NCBI GenBank assembly: GCA_913030605.1 | Contig: CAJWEZ010000042.1 | Coordinates: 1-38,666 of the forward strand | Source of the DNA: an uncultured Spirochaeta sp. | Lineage (GTDB): Bacteria > Spirochaetota > Spirochaetia > DSM-27196 > Alkalispirochaetaceae | Reading direction: 5' to 3' | Length of the DNA stretch: 38,666 nt | Shown: piece after piece, positions 8,194 to 16,555 of the stretch | How the letters are laid out: each line of letters begins with the position of its first letter | How positions within the stretch are numbered: position 1 is the first letter of the stretch | The notes under the pieces: model-generated | Database searches by the model: none | Told to the model about the DNA's origin: nothing | What the model saw: only the letters and a program-made list of their open reading frames with translations | Position numbers and translations under genes: made by a program

Positions 8194-9267
8194 GTGGAAA
8201 CGCTACTCAAGGACCAGCATGTCCGAAGAAGGCCCGACAGACACAGAGAATTGTACCGAAGGTCCGGATTCTCTGTACGAAGGCTCGTGTTGCCCGCCGT
8301 TGGTACCCACGGTACAGTGCTGCTTCTTTCCTCGATCATGTTCATGGCGTTTGTCGCGAACCTCCTCTATTCCAACTCGGGAATACGCAAAACGATCAAC
8401 GGCGTTGTCTTTGCCGAAGTTCCTTCTATTGAGCTCCCTGCGACGCCGCCGCACGATGATAGAATAAGCGTCCCTCCGACTCCCGCCCGACAGGCAACGA
8501 ACGGCGAACTCCTGAATATTGACCCGAAGGTTTATTCGGAGGTTGGTTTTTCAACCTATACCGTCAGAGAGGGGGACACCATATGGGAGATCGCCAGCCA
8601 ATTCGGCTTACGGCCCGGGACACTTTTGTCGGTAAATCCAATAGACAGTGTACGACGACTCCTTCCTGGTACCGTCTTGTCGGTCCCTGACCGTGACGGG
8701 GTCATGCAATCCGTACAAGAAGGCCAGACGGTGTCCGAAATTGCGGCGGAAAACGACGTTTCGGTCAACAGCATATTAGACGCCAACAATCTCCGCTCGG
8801 ACCTGCTTGAAATCGGGACTACGTTGTTTATTCCCGGGGCCACGATGGACGAGGAAGAGTATCTCCTGGCGATCGGCGAACTGTTTCGTTGGCCTCTCGT
8901 TTCCGTCCGCTCCACATCCTCTTTTGGAATGCGTCGCGACCCGTTTACCGGAGTATGGCGAATGCATACCGGCGTTGATCTCGGTAATCCGTGGGGCAAC
9001 CCGGTACTCGCCGCGTCGTCGGGAACGGTAATTATCGCCGACCCGGAATCAGGCGCCTACGGTAAACTGGTTGTCGTTGATCACGGAAACAGTTTACAAA
9101 CCTACTACGCCCATATGAGCAAGATTCTGGTACGTCGAGGCGAGCGGGTATCAAGAGGTGAACGTGTCGGTAACGTCGGAAATACCGGACGCAGCACCGG
9201 TCCACATCTCCATTTTTCGGTGACACGTGATGGCCGATGGGAAGACCCGCTTCGCTATGTAAAATAG
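8194..9267 (+). CDS. Cell-wall M23 endopeptidase with two LysM domains
   Basis: Peptidoglycan-binding, zinc-dependent metallopeptidase-type protein of 357 residues. An N-terminal cytoplasmic stretch is followed by one membrane helix (about 37-57), so the rest is probably periplasmic and anchored. Two LysM repeats follow: YTVREGDTIWEIASQFGL at ~120 and a second from ~170 with QSVQEGQTVSEIAAENDV. The C-terminal Peptidase_M23 domain (~245-355) has HTGVDLG, supplying the first His and Asp, and HLHF, supplying the last ligand; the middle motif YYAHMS is also present. These suggest an active enzyme or a divisome-type activator (NlpD/EnvC-like proteins keep this fold but lose ligands; here they are kept). 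Start is GTG at 8194, with no clear ribosome site. Divergent from arsR. Confidence 0.88.
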   Translation: METLLKDQHVRRRPDRHRELYRRSGFSVRRLVLPAVGTHGTVLLLSSIMFMAFVANLLYSNSGIRKTINGVVFAEVPSIELPATPPHDDRISVPPTPARQATNGELLNIDPKVYSEVGFSTYTVREGDTIWEIASQFGLRPGTLLSVNPIDSVRRLLPGTVLSVPDRDGVMQSVQEGQTVSEIAAENDVSVNSILDANNLRSDLLEIGTTLFIPGATMDEEEYLLAIGELFRWPLVSVRSTSSFGMRRDPFTGVWRMHTGVDLGNPWGNPVLAASSGTVIIADPESGAYGKLVVVDHGNSLQTYYAHMSKILVRRGERVSRGERVGNVGNTGRSTGPHLHFSVTRDGRWEDPLRYVK

Positions 9268-9557
9268 AGTGATCGACAGATGCTTGAGTCTTCTACAGTT
9301 GTCCGTCGTTGCTGCAGGCGTGGAAAGACATTTTCAAAGAACAGCCCGTCTGCTATGCTGGACCCCCGACTTGAAATCCCCCGGACCGCAAGATCTGCGC
9401 CCGTCCAAGTCGGGTCTCCGGCAAAATATAAAATCACAAAGTGGTGTCGCCGACATCTCCGCATATACATACATTGTGGTATTTCAGCGACCTCACTGTC
9501 GGTCAGCTGTCTGAACTCCCGGTTTCTTGCCCTTTTTATCTGATTCGGTTGGGGTAG

Positions 9558-10316
9558 TCCGGAGGATTCCGTCTCTCCGATGTCGGGACCGGGAATCAAC
9601 GTCGTCTCTGGATTCGCGGAGGCTTCCCCCGCTCATATCTTGCACCGGACGACGAATCATCGGCCTTGTGGCGGGAGGGATTTATACGAACCTTCCTTGA
9701 AAGGGACATCCCGCAACTCGCTTCAGCCCTTCCCGCACCGGCGCTCCGAAGGTTATGGACGATGATCGCGCACAACCACGGTGGCATCGCCAACCTCGCC
9801 GCGATATCCCGCAGCCTTGTGATTTCCCAGCCGACGGTGACGCGCTGGGTCGATCTTCTGGTCCACACATTTGTTCTCCGATCCCTTCGTCCGTGGACAT
9901 CCAATCTTGGGAAACGACTTGTTAAACGACCCAAACTGTACATCCGCGACAGCGGTATCCTTCACGGCCTCCTCACGTTGGAGACCGAGAAAGAAGTCAT
10001 ATCCCACCCGATTCTGGGCGCGTCCTGGGAAGGATTTGCCCTGGAGGAGACGGTCCGACGCCTTCGTCTGGATTCCGAATCGGTCTACTTCTGGAAGACC
10101 CACGCAGGTGCAGAGATTGACCTGCTTTTTGAGCGTCAAGGTCGACGATTTGGGATGGATTTCAAATTTTCCGACGCACCAACGATGACCAGGTCGATCA
10201 CCTCGGCGCGCACGGATCTGCATTTGGATCACGTATGGATCGTCTATCCGGGTACGCGAACCTATGCGTTGGATGACGACGTCACCGTCGTACCCCTGGA
10301 CCATGAAAACTTGTGA
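9558..10316 (+). pseudogene. DUF4143 / AAA 'ATP-binding protein' remnant lacking its N-terminal half
   Basis: Residues read in one frame from an in-frame TAG at 9555-9557 to the stop at 10314-10316. The text matches the C-terminal half of the large family of AAA proteins with a DUF4143 domain: RLWIRGGFPRSYLAP, REGFIRTFLERDIPQLA, GKRLVKRPKLYIRDSG, ILGASWEGFALEE and the PD-(D/E)XK-like AGAEIDLLFERQG with D-F-K downstream. The P-loop ATPase half that should precede is absent; the 290 bp after the M23 gene contain no recognisable Walker motif. The homology begins before the first available start (TTG at 9666), so the gene is probably dead. The normal role of the family is poorly known; members often sit in mobile or defence-rich regions. 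Confidence 0.75.
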
Positions 10317-11028
10317 AACGACTATAACGAAAGAAGGATAATGCGCCCCGTCGGCATGGCGTGGGGAAGCCACGTATTGAAGCTGACGGTACAGGTAAGA
10401 ATTCGCTTCCCCAGGGAGAGACGGCAACCGGGTCTATTAGCACAAGACGCTCTAACGAGCAATCGGACGAGTGGCAAGTAACCCGAAAGTATATGAGTCA
10501 AGAGAGCTTGCGAAAGGTTTTCCACCCAGTGCCGGAACAGCGAAAGCTGTCGGCAGAGGGAACAGATAAGGTAGCGTAGGTTCAGCTACCGGAGACGGGA
10601 AATTACACCACTTGACGGGACGCTACCTTCTAATTCGCTTTTCATATATATCGTCGAAATTCAAACGTAGAAAGTATGAAAAGTTTTTATTTAGGCCAGG
10701 GATACCTTTATCGTGATTATCCCCGATAGAAATGCAGGCATTTGGTAATTTCTTTTGAGACTTTAGGTAATCGGCAAGTATATACCGAGAAAGTATTTGA
10801 ATTTTTTCCGCTAAATCGGTCCTAATGTTCAAATTATATCCTGATCAATTTTAATGGGTTTTGTTTTTCAATTAACCCTGATGTGTACATAACATATTCC
10901 CTCCCTCGTTTTCGCTGAATCACCCGAATCGTCGGTCAAAGACGGCAATGTACGAGCCTGGAAAAGCAGGATCGCCGGGTCGTCAGTGTTGGATAGTGAA
11001 AAGCGCGGAACACCGATCAGGGGGGCCA
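10317..11028. other. Gene-less region between the DUF4143 remnant and intI; partly AT-rich
   Basis: I find no convincing gene. The first 300 bp show several short hairpins, for example cgtgg-ggaag-ccacg at 10360-10374 and GGTAGCGT/ACGCTACC at 10570-10627, and could encode a structured RNA or be the edge of a decayed mobile element. From about 10630 to 10900 the DNA is strikingly AT-rich compared with both flanks. A weak promoter for intI may lie in it (TTGTTT at 10861, TGTACA at 10884, 17-bp spacing). As the upstream flank of an integron-type integrase it is also where an attI site and integrase promoter could be, but no clear attC-type core pair was found. Confidence 0.5.
10570..10627. repeat. 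Inverted repeat GGTAGCGT...ACGCTACC
   Basis: Two perfect 8-nt complementary arms (10570-10577 and 10620-10627) enclose 42 nt. A competing inner pair GTAGC/GCTAC (10571-10575 with 10585-10589) could also form. It sits at the border between normal-GC DNA and the AT-rich stretch, so it might be a terminal structure of a lost element or part of an RNA fold. Function unknown. Confidence 0.4.
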
Positions 11029-12336
11029 ATGACTGCGGACACGCTCAGACAGTTCGAGAAATACCTGACGGGGACAAACGGGGTTTCGGAACGGAGCAGG
11101 CCGTACTACCTCCACTGGGTCCGGGAGTTTCTCGCATTTCGAGCGGCGTTTCCCGGACAACGCTCCGGCCTGCTATTGGCGGCGTTTCGAGAGCACATCG
11201 CTGAGTCAAAACAGCCCTGGCAAGCTGACCAGGCGCTGTCGGCGGCGTCACTGTTTCTCCGTTTTTCGAAGTCCGCCGGCATCGAGCGGGACAAGAGCCC
11301 GGCTCCATCGGCGTCACCGCCTCAACCACATTCACCGCCATCCACGGGCGCCCCGGTTGCACACCACGCTTCCGCCTGGGATACCATCGAGACGGCTTAC
11401 CTCCGTCAGCTCCGGCTCATGCACCGTTCGCACCAAACCGAAAAGACCTACCGTCAGTGGGTTCGAGCATTTCGCCTTCATCGCTCCAACGTCGCACCGG
11501 CAGACCTTACCGACGCCGACGTTCGGGGGTTTCTGACGTATCTGGCCGTGGATCGGAGGGTTTCCGCCCCGACGCAACGGCAGGCGTTCAACGCCATTCT
11601 CTTCTTGTACCGCCACGTCCTGCATCGCGAAATCGTGTCGTTGAACGCCACCGTACGCGGGAGGAAATCGCGAAGGCTCCCGGTGGTACTCACACGCGCG
11701 GAAGTATCATCGATTCTTGACCGAATGAAACCGCCCTATCGTCTGATGGGGCTCGTGATCTACGGAGGGGGCCTTCGGCTCGCGGAATGCCTCTCGCTTC
11801 GCATCCAGGATATCGACGTGGAACAGCGCGTGATCACCGTCCGATCCGGGAAGGGGGACAAGGACCGCCGCACGCTCCTACCGGGGAAGATCGTAGGGGA
11901 CCTGACGCGGCATGTTGAGGAAACTGTACGCCCCCTCTTCGATCAAGATCGCCGGAACGATGCCCCGGGCGTGCCGCTTCCGCACGCTCTGCGGACCAAA
12001 TACCCCGGGGCCGCCACCGACTGGCGCTGGTTCTGGTTGTTTCCGTCTCACCGCCTGTCGGTAGATCCGCGCACCAGCCTACCGGGGCGGTTCCACGCCT
12101 ATCCATCGAGTCTTCAGCGCCACTTCCACGCCGCGGTCCTGGAAAGCGGCGTGTCCAAACGCGCTTCGGTGCACACCCTCCGCCACAGCTTTGCCACCCA
12201 CCTTGTGGAGGACGGCTATGATATCCGCACGGTGCAGGAACTCCTGGGTCACTCGGACGTGAGTACCACCATGATCTACACCCACGTGGCAACCAGGAAC
12301 AAACTGGGAGTTATCAGTCCGGTGGATCGGCAGTAG
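11029..12336 (+). CDS. intI: Integron-type integrase (tyrosine recombinase)
   Basis: Site-specific recombinase of the IntI group, 435 residues from the ATG at 11029, which has AGGGGGG just upstream; the frame is open a further 27 codons. It has an N-terminal SAM-like arm, then the core-binding domain (AYLRQLRLMHRSHQTEKTYRQW is close to IntI consensus) and the catalytic domain. Catalytic residues are Arg in GGGLRLAECLSLR, His-Arg in HTLRHSFATH, His in GHSDVSTT and the nucleophile Tyr in MIYTH. The diagnostic feature is the extra IntI segment between the two Arg boxes (VPLPHALRTKYPGAATDWRW, FPSHRLSVDPR), which separates integron integrases from XerC/D. An additional ~80-residue N-terminal segment is longer than in class 1 IntI. 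No cassette array is visible; two genes in the same orientation follow (ATPase plus TOPRIM-like). Confidence 0.9.
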   Translation: MTADTLRQFEKYLTGTNGVSERSRPYYLHWVREFLAFRAAFPGQRSGLLLAAFREHIAESKQPWQADQALSAASLFLRFSKSAGIERDKSPAPSASPPQPHSPPSTGAPVAHHASAWDTIETAYLRQLRLMHRSHQTEKTYRQWVRAFRLHRSNVAPADLTDADVRGFLTYLAVDRRVSAPTQRQAFNAILFLYRHVLHREIVSLNATVRGRKSRRLPVVLTRAEVSSILDRMKPPYRLMGLVIYGGGLRLAECLSLRIQDIDVEQRVITVRSGKGDKDRRTLLPGKIVGDLTRHVEETVRPLFDQDRRNDAPGVPLPHALRTKYPGAATDWRWFWLFPSHRLSVDPRTSLPGRFHAYPSSLQRHFHAAVLESGVSKRASVHTLRHSFATHLVEDGYDIRTVQELLGHSDVSTTMIYTHVATRNKLGVISPVDRQ

Positions 12337-12395
12337 CAAACACGGTGAGACGTGGTATCCGGCAGAGATGGAGAACGTGTGTGGCGCGGAGGCCG

Positions 12396-12491
12396 GGGTC
12401 AACTCAAAGCGACCGTCGCTGCCACCGTGGAGTTCAGGCCGACGGCTGTGTGCGGGGTCGTACTGCAGCGTCCGCAACACCAGCTTGACCC
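12396..12491. repeat. Imperfect inverted repeat in the intI 3' flank (attC-like geometry, weak)
   Basis: Outer arms gggtcaa (12396-12402) and ttgaccc (12485-12491) and inner arms cgctgc (12417-12422) and gcagcg (12465-12470) would give a bulged hairpin of ~96 nt. Length and nested arms recall an attC site, but the 3' arm begins CTT rather than the GTT needed for the canonical core. I therefore record only a structure next to an integron integrase. Confidence 0.3.
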
Positions 12492-12525
12492 GTCTCATCC
12501 TCTCCGACACACTCATGTTGAGACG
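12491..12525 (+). promoter_or_regulatory. Perfect inverted repeat directly before the AAA ATPase start
   Basis: CGTCTCA (12491-12497) and TGAGACG (12519-12525) are exact complements, 21 nt apart, and the right arm ends just before the ATG at 12526. It could be an operator for autoregulation or an mRNA hairpin hiding the start region. No Shine-Dalgarno sequence is seen between it and the ATG. The role is inferred from position only. Confidence 0.4.
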
Positions 12526-13689
12526 ATGAGAATTTCACGGATTTCATTGGTCAACTGGAAAAATTTCGCCGATGTCGACGTAGAGATACCTCAGCGTGTC
12601 TTCCTGGTTGGTCCCAACGCCTCCGGCAAGTCCAACTTCCTCGACGCGATTCGGTTCCTGCGGGACATCGCACGAAGCGGGGGCAGCCTCGATACCGCGC
12701 TGAAAGCGCGAGGCGGATTCAGCAAGATCAGGAACCTGGGAGCCCGGCGCCGGAATGAGGTCGTGATCACCGTGGACTTGGTGGACGAATCGACGGGCGC
12801 CCTGTGGCACTATTCTCTGGCACTTGAGCAACAGTCCAGGGGCCTACACCAGACCGTAGTCGCCCACGAACTCGTCCGTCGGAACGACGAGAGAATTCTC
12901 GAACGTCCCGGCGACGACGACAAGGCCGATGTATTGCTCCGCACCCAAACGCATCTCGAGCAGATCGCCAAGAACGGGCAGTTTCGGGACATCGCGAATT
13001 TCTTCGCCGGGTGTACGTACGTACACCTGATTCCTCAGCTGATCCGTCGGCCGGAGTATTTCTTCAATCCCTCGGTCAATCCTGATGAAGACGAGTTCGG
13101 GTTTCACTTCATTGAACGCATCAAGCAGACCCCGGAGACGACTCGGAATGCCCGCCTGAAAAAGATCGAAAAGGCGCTCCAGGTCGCAGTTCCTCAACTC
13201 AAAGACCTCACAATCAGCACCGACGAGATAACCGGGGTGCCTCACCTTGAAGCAACCTACGAACACTGGCGGCCAAACGCAGGGAGACAGCGGGAAAGCC
13301 AGTTCTCCGATGGAACGATCAGATTGGTCGGCCTTCTCTGGTCTATTCTGGAAGCCAGGGAGCTTCTCCTTCTTGAAGAGCCTGAGATTTCGTTGCACTA
13401 CAGCATTGTTGGGCGGCTCCCCGCGCTCATGTATCGAATGAATCAAACCCGAAAGGGTCGACGGATCCAGACAATCGTGAGCACGCACAGTGCGGACCTG
13501 CTCGCCGGAGACGGTATCACTGGTGACGAGATCCTCATGTTTCTCCCGTCACAGGAGAAGACCGAAGTCCGTTGTGCCGCAAATATCCCGGACGTGGAGA
13601 AGCTTCTCGAAGGCGGCCTGGCCCCGTACGAGGTCGTCCTCGACCGAACGGCTCCGCCTCATGTGCAGGAATTCGACTTCATCGACTAG
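12526..13689 (+). CDS. OLD/RecF-like AAA ATPase (AAA_21 type), first gene of a two-gene unit
   Basis: 387-residue ABC/SMC-class ATPase. The N-terminus ISLVNWKNFADVDVEIP is the typical RecF/OLD beta-hairpin. Walker A is GPNASGKS (29-36), the signature-like segment is SDGTIRLVGLLW, Walker B is LLLLEEPEISLH, and the H-loop is STHSADLL. There is no C-terminal TOPRIM or nuclease domain; the protein ends soon after the ATPase core. The frame is open upstream to 12352 but homology starts at the ATG at 12526. The next gene begins 3 nt after the stop and encodes a small TOPRIM-like protein, so the pair looks like a split version of an OLD-type ATPase-nuclease. Related split pairs are known in phage defence (for example PARIS and AbiL/RloAB). 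Defence is an inference; DNA repair is the alternative. Confidence 0.85.
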   Translation: MRISRISLVNWKNFADVDVEIPQRVFLVGPNASGKSNFLDAIRFLRDIARSGGSLDTALKARGGFSKIRNLGARRRNEVVITVDLVDESTGALWHYSLALEQQSRGLHQTVVAHELVRRNDERILERPGDDDKADVLLRTQTHLEQIAKNGQFRDIANFFAGCTYVHLIPQLIRRPEYFFNPSVNPDEDEFGFHFIERIKQTPETTRNARLKKIEKALQVAVPQLKDLTISTDEITGVPHLEATYEHWRPNAGRQRESQFSDGTIRLVGLLWSILEARELLLLEEPEISLHYSIVGRLPALMYRMNQTRKGRRIQTIVSTHSADLLAGDGITGDEILMFLPSQEKTEVRCAANIPDVEKLLEGGLAPYEVVLDRTAPPHVQEFDFID

Positions 13690-13692
13690 TGA

Positions 13693-14307
13693 ATGGCAGA
13701 CGTAACAATCGTCACGGAAGACAACCTCAGTACCGCAATGGTGGGCCAGCTGGTCGCAGCGGCAAACAACGACATCACTGTCGGAATGCGCCTACCCAAA
13801 ATCCGTAGGCGCAACTCAGCCCCCGGAAACACCTACATAGAAACCAAGATTCAAGGCTTCAACCATGCGGCACAACACCACCCGTACCTGATCCTGTTGG
13901 ATCTCGATGCCAGGGAGTGTGCACCGGGATACGTCCGCCGGCTGCTCCCGGACGGCCCGAACCGATACATGGTTCTCCGAATCGCTGTCAGGGAAGTCGA
14001 AAGCTGGATTCTGGCCGATCGGGAGGGATTTCATGAGTTTTCCGGCGTCGCGAAAGACAGAATCCCCAACAAGCCGGACACCCTGTCCGATCCCAAACAA
14101 ACGCTCATCAATCTGGTCAAACGGAGTCGGAAACGCGGAATCCGCGACGCGATCGTCCCACGTGGCCCAACCGCCCGAATCGGTCCCGACTACAACGCCA
14201 CGCTTCGCCGGATGCTGGCAGAATACTGGAGCATCGACCGCGCCATGAATCGCTCTCCAAGCCTTGCGTCGGCTTTTGTGGCGATCCAATCGTTCAGGTA
14301 TCCCTAG
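13693..14307 (+). CDS. TOPRIM-like partner of the AAA ATPase, unknown function
   Basis: 204 residues, not assignable by eye to a named family. Visible features fit a TOPRIM-type fold: an early acidic residue after a first strand (VTIVTEDN, Glu9), a hydrophobic strand ending in DxD ([12 protein letters not shown], Asp70 and Asp72), and a conserved-looking acidic segment [10 protein letters not shown] (about 100-109). Such E...DxD patterns bind Mg2+ in OLD nucleases, RloB/DUF4435-like effectors and DUF4276-like proteins. The C-terminal part is rich in basic residues ([12 protein letters not shown]). Start is ATG at 13693, 3 nt after the ATPase stop, so it is co-translated with the ATPase. Its TAG overlaps the mnmG stop in the palindrome CTAG (14304-14307). 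Likely effector of the unit; catalytic activity is not proven by the sequence. Confidence 0.7.
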   Translation: MADVTIVTEDNLSTAMVGQLVAAANNDITVGMRLPKIRRRNSAPGNTYIETKIQGFNHAAQHHPYLILLDLDARECAPGYVRRLLPDGPNRYMVLRIAVREVESWILADREGFHEFSGVAKDRIPNKPDTLSDPKQTLINLVKRSRKRGIRDAIVPRGPTARIGPDYNATLRRMLAEYWSIDRAMNRSPSLASAFVAIQSFRYP

Positions 14308-16517
14308 GCCGTCTTTCCCTTCCTGTCCAGACTCACCAGCAGCACCGTCACATCCGAGTTGCGGACGCCGGAGATGCGGCTCGCCTGCCCCACCGATGCC
14401 GGCTGCACGGCCTTGAACTTCTCCCGCGCCTCGTTGGAGAGGCCGGTCAGGCCGTCCCAGTCAAAATCTCGGGGGATACGGACGTTCTCCATGCGCCGGA
14501 ACCGCTGCACCATCTTCTCCTCCCGCGCCACGTAGCCCTCGTACTTGATGTCGAGTTCCACCTGTCGCAGCCATTCCACGGGGTAGGTCGAACCGGTCGG
14601 CGCTGCGTCGCCCACCCCCTCATCGGGGCCGGTGTCACCGGCGCCGGGGGTGGCCAGGGCGGGATCGATCGCCAGGAGCTGGTCCAGGCTGACCTCGGGG
14701 TTCTTGAGGATCTTGTCGAAGCTCTTGCCCACAAAGCGCGCCAGGGGGTGGGCGCCGGCGGTGGGGGACGCCTGGGCGCCGGCGGGACCGCCGGCGCCAT
14801 CACCGGGCTGCGCTGGTGAGTCCTCCCCGGCGGTGGCGGCGGGAGCCGCGGCGACGCTCCGCTGAGCCGTGAGTTCGTTCTCCGAGAGGTACCGGGTGCG
14901 CAGGCGCCGGGTGATGTCTGCGATCGCCTGCCGTTTTTCCTGGAAGCGCTGCCACGCGTCGTCGTCGTGCAAGCCGAGGTGCCACGCCTGTTCGAAGAGG
15001 CGCATGTCGGAGCTGTCGTGGCGCAGGTTCATGCGGTGTTCGGCCCGGGAGGTGAACATGCGGTAGGGTTCTTTGGTGCCGAGGGTGACGAGGTCGTCGA
15101 TCATGACGCCGATGTAGGCGTCGGCGCGGCTGAGGATGAACGGGTCTTCGCCACGCATGGCGCGGGCGGCGTTGATTCCGGCGACGAGTCCCTGGCCGGC
15201 GGCTTCCTCGTACCCGGAGGTGCCGTTGGTCTGTCCGGCGATGTAGAGCCCGGGGAGCACTTTGGCTTCCAGGGTGGGATAGAGCTGCGAGGGGTCGATG
15301 TGGTCGTACTCCACGGCGTAGCCGGGTCGCACGATTTCGGCGTGCTCGAGCCCGGGGATGGAGTGAATGAACGCTTCCTGCACGTCCTCCGGCAGCGAGC
15401 TGGAGATTCCGTTGAGGTACATTTCGCCGGTGGAGAGTCCTTCCGGCTCGATGAAGATCTGGTGTCGTGTGCGGTCGGGAAACTTGACGACTTTGTCCTC
15501 GATGGAGGGACAGTAGCGTGGCCCGGACCCGACGATGATGCCGGAGTACAGCGGCGAGCGGCTCATGTTGGCTTCGATGATGCGGTGCGTTTCTTCGGTT
15601 GAATAGGTGATGTAGCACTGCACCTGCTCGCGGTCCACGCGGCGGTTGCCGAAACTGAAGGGAACGATTTCCTCGTCGCCGAACTGCGGCGCCACCTTGC
15701 TGAAGTCGATGGAGCGGCGCATGACCCGCGCCGGGGTGCCGGTCTTCATGCGCCCCATGCGAAAGCCGAGTTCGGTGAAGGCCCGCTCCAGGCCGTGGGC
15801 GGCGGGTTCGGCGATGCGGCCGTTGGAGGCGTTGTACTCCCCGATGAAGATGCGTCCGTTGAGGAAGGTGCCGGTGGTGACGACCACGGTGCGGGCGCGA
15901 AAGCGCTTGCCGCGCTCGGTGATCACCCCGCCGATAGCGCCGGCGGAGGTGGGGGCCACGGCGCGCTCGCCGGCGGCCGCGGAGCGCTCGGCGGCTGGGG
16001 CCACGGCGTGCGCGGTGGAGCGCTCGCCGGCGGCTGCGGCGTGCTCGGTGACCCATCGTGGCGAGGGGCCCACGTGTTCGGTGCTGCCGATGTGTGACGA
16101 CGGGCGGCCGCTTTCGCGGTAGAGGAAGTCGACCACCGTGTCCTGAAAGAGGGTGAGGTTGGCCTCGCCCTCTAACACCTGCTTGGCCTTGATCTGGTAG
16201 GCGAGTTTGTCGGCCTGGGCGCGGGGCGCCTGCACCGCCGGCCCGCGGCTGCGGTTGAGCACGCGGAACTGAATCATCGTTTCGTCGATGATGCGGCCCA
16301 TCTGTCCGCCCAGGGCGTCGATTTCGCGCACCATGTTGCCCTTGGCGAGGCCGCCCACGGCGGGGTTGCAGCTGAGCTTGCCGATCGTGTCGAGGTTCTG
16401 CGTTATGAGCAGGACGTGAAAGTCCAGGCGGGCGATCGCCATCGCCGCTTCGATTCCGGCGTGTCCGCCGCCCACGACGATCGCGTCGTACGCGCGCGCA
16501 TCTTCATGCATGGCCAT
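14304..16517 (-). CDS. mnmG: tRNA U34 carboxymethylaminomethyl synthesis enzyme MnmG (GidA)
   Basis: FAD protein that, with MnmE, installs the (carboxymethyl)aminomethyl group on the wobble uridine of tRNA. N-terminal dinucleotide fold [12 protein letters not shown]; family blocks [38 protein letters not shown] and [22 protein letters not shown]-terminal MnmE/tRNA-binding region with [11 protein letters not shown]. The protein has 737 residues against about 620-640 usual. The excess is three alanine/glycine/proline-rich, repeat-like insertions at residues ~137-195, ~551-590 and ~620-645, all in loops. All catalytic blocks remain intact and in frame. Start is ATG at 16517; the ATG two codons later (16511) has better spacing from TAAGG and may be the true start. 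MnmE is encoded 1.2 kb away. The end overlaps the convergent TOPRIM-like gene by 4 nt. Confidence 0.95.
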   Translation of the reverse strand: MAMHEDARAYDAIVVGGGHAGIEAAMAIARLDFHVLLITQNLDTIGKLSCNPAVGGLAKGNMVREIDALGGQMGRIIDETMIQFRVLNRSRGPAVQAPRAQADKLAYQIKAKQVLEGEANLTLFQDTVVDFLYRESGRPSSHIGSTEHVGPSPRWVTEHAAAAGERSTAHAVAPAAERSAAAGERAVAPTSAGAIGGVITERGKRFRARTVVVTTGTFLNGRIFIGEYNASNGRIAEPAAHGLERAFTELGFRMGRMKTGTPARVMRRSIDFSKVAPQFGDEEIVPFSFGNRRVDREQVQCYITYSTEETHRIIEANMSRSPLYSGIIVGSGPRYCPSIEDKVVKFPDRTRHQIFIEPEGLSTGEMYLNGISSSLPEDVQEAFIHSIPGLEHAEIVRPGYAVEYDHIDPSQLYPTLEAKVLPGLYIAGQTNGTSGYEEAAGQGLVAGINAARAMRGEDPFILSRADAYIGVMIDDLVTLGTKEPYRMFTSRAEHRMNLRHDSSDMRLFEQAWHLGLHDDDAWQRFQEKRQAIADITRRLRTRYLSENELTAQRSVAAAPAATAGEDSPAQPGDGAGGPAGAQASPTAGAHPLARFVGKSFDKILKNPEVSLDQLLAIDPALATPGAGDTGPDEGVGDAAPTGSTYPVEWLRQVELDIKYEGYVAREEKMVQRFRRMENVRIPRDFDWDGLTGLSNEAREKFKAVQPASVGQASRISGVRNSDVTVLLVSLDRKGKTA
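15933..16109 (-). repeat. Low-complexity insertion inside mnmG
   Basis: This segment encodes about 59 residues dominated by Ala, Glu, Arg and Gly. It contains a repeated 'AAGER' phrase whose DNA (cgctcgccggcgg, near 15963 and 16021) recurs about 58 bp apart. It interrupts the FAD-domain loop just before the conserved TGTFLNG strand. It looks like an in-frame repeat expansion rather than a domain. Confidence 0.6.
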
Positions 16518-16555
16518 ACCTTACCAGAACGGAGGGGATTTGGGCACCTGGGGTT

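Noticed and set aside
10449..10627. attC site starting at ctctaacgagc
   Set aside because: No matching GTTRRRY core with complementary arms was found at the right distance on either strand.
12352..12525. Longer N-terminus for the AAA ATPase
   Set aside because: The extra 58 codons show no family similarity and cover inverted repeats; the RecF/OLD-type N-terminus begins at the ATG at 12526.
14800..16056. Long arginine/histidine-rich frame on the minus strand inside mnmG
   Set aside because: It is a high-GC shadow frame of mnmG with no family features. Similar shadows opposite glnE, pepT and the MalT-like gene were also discarded.
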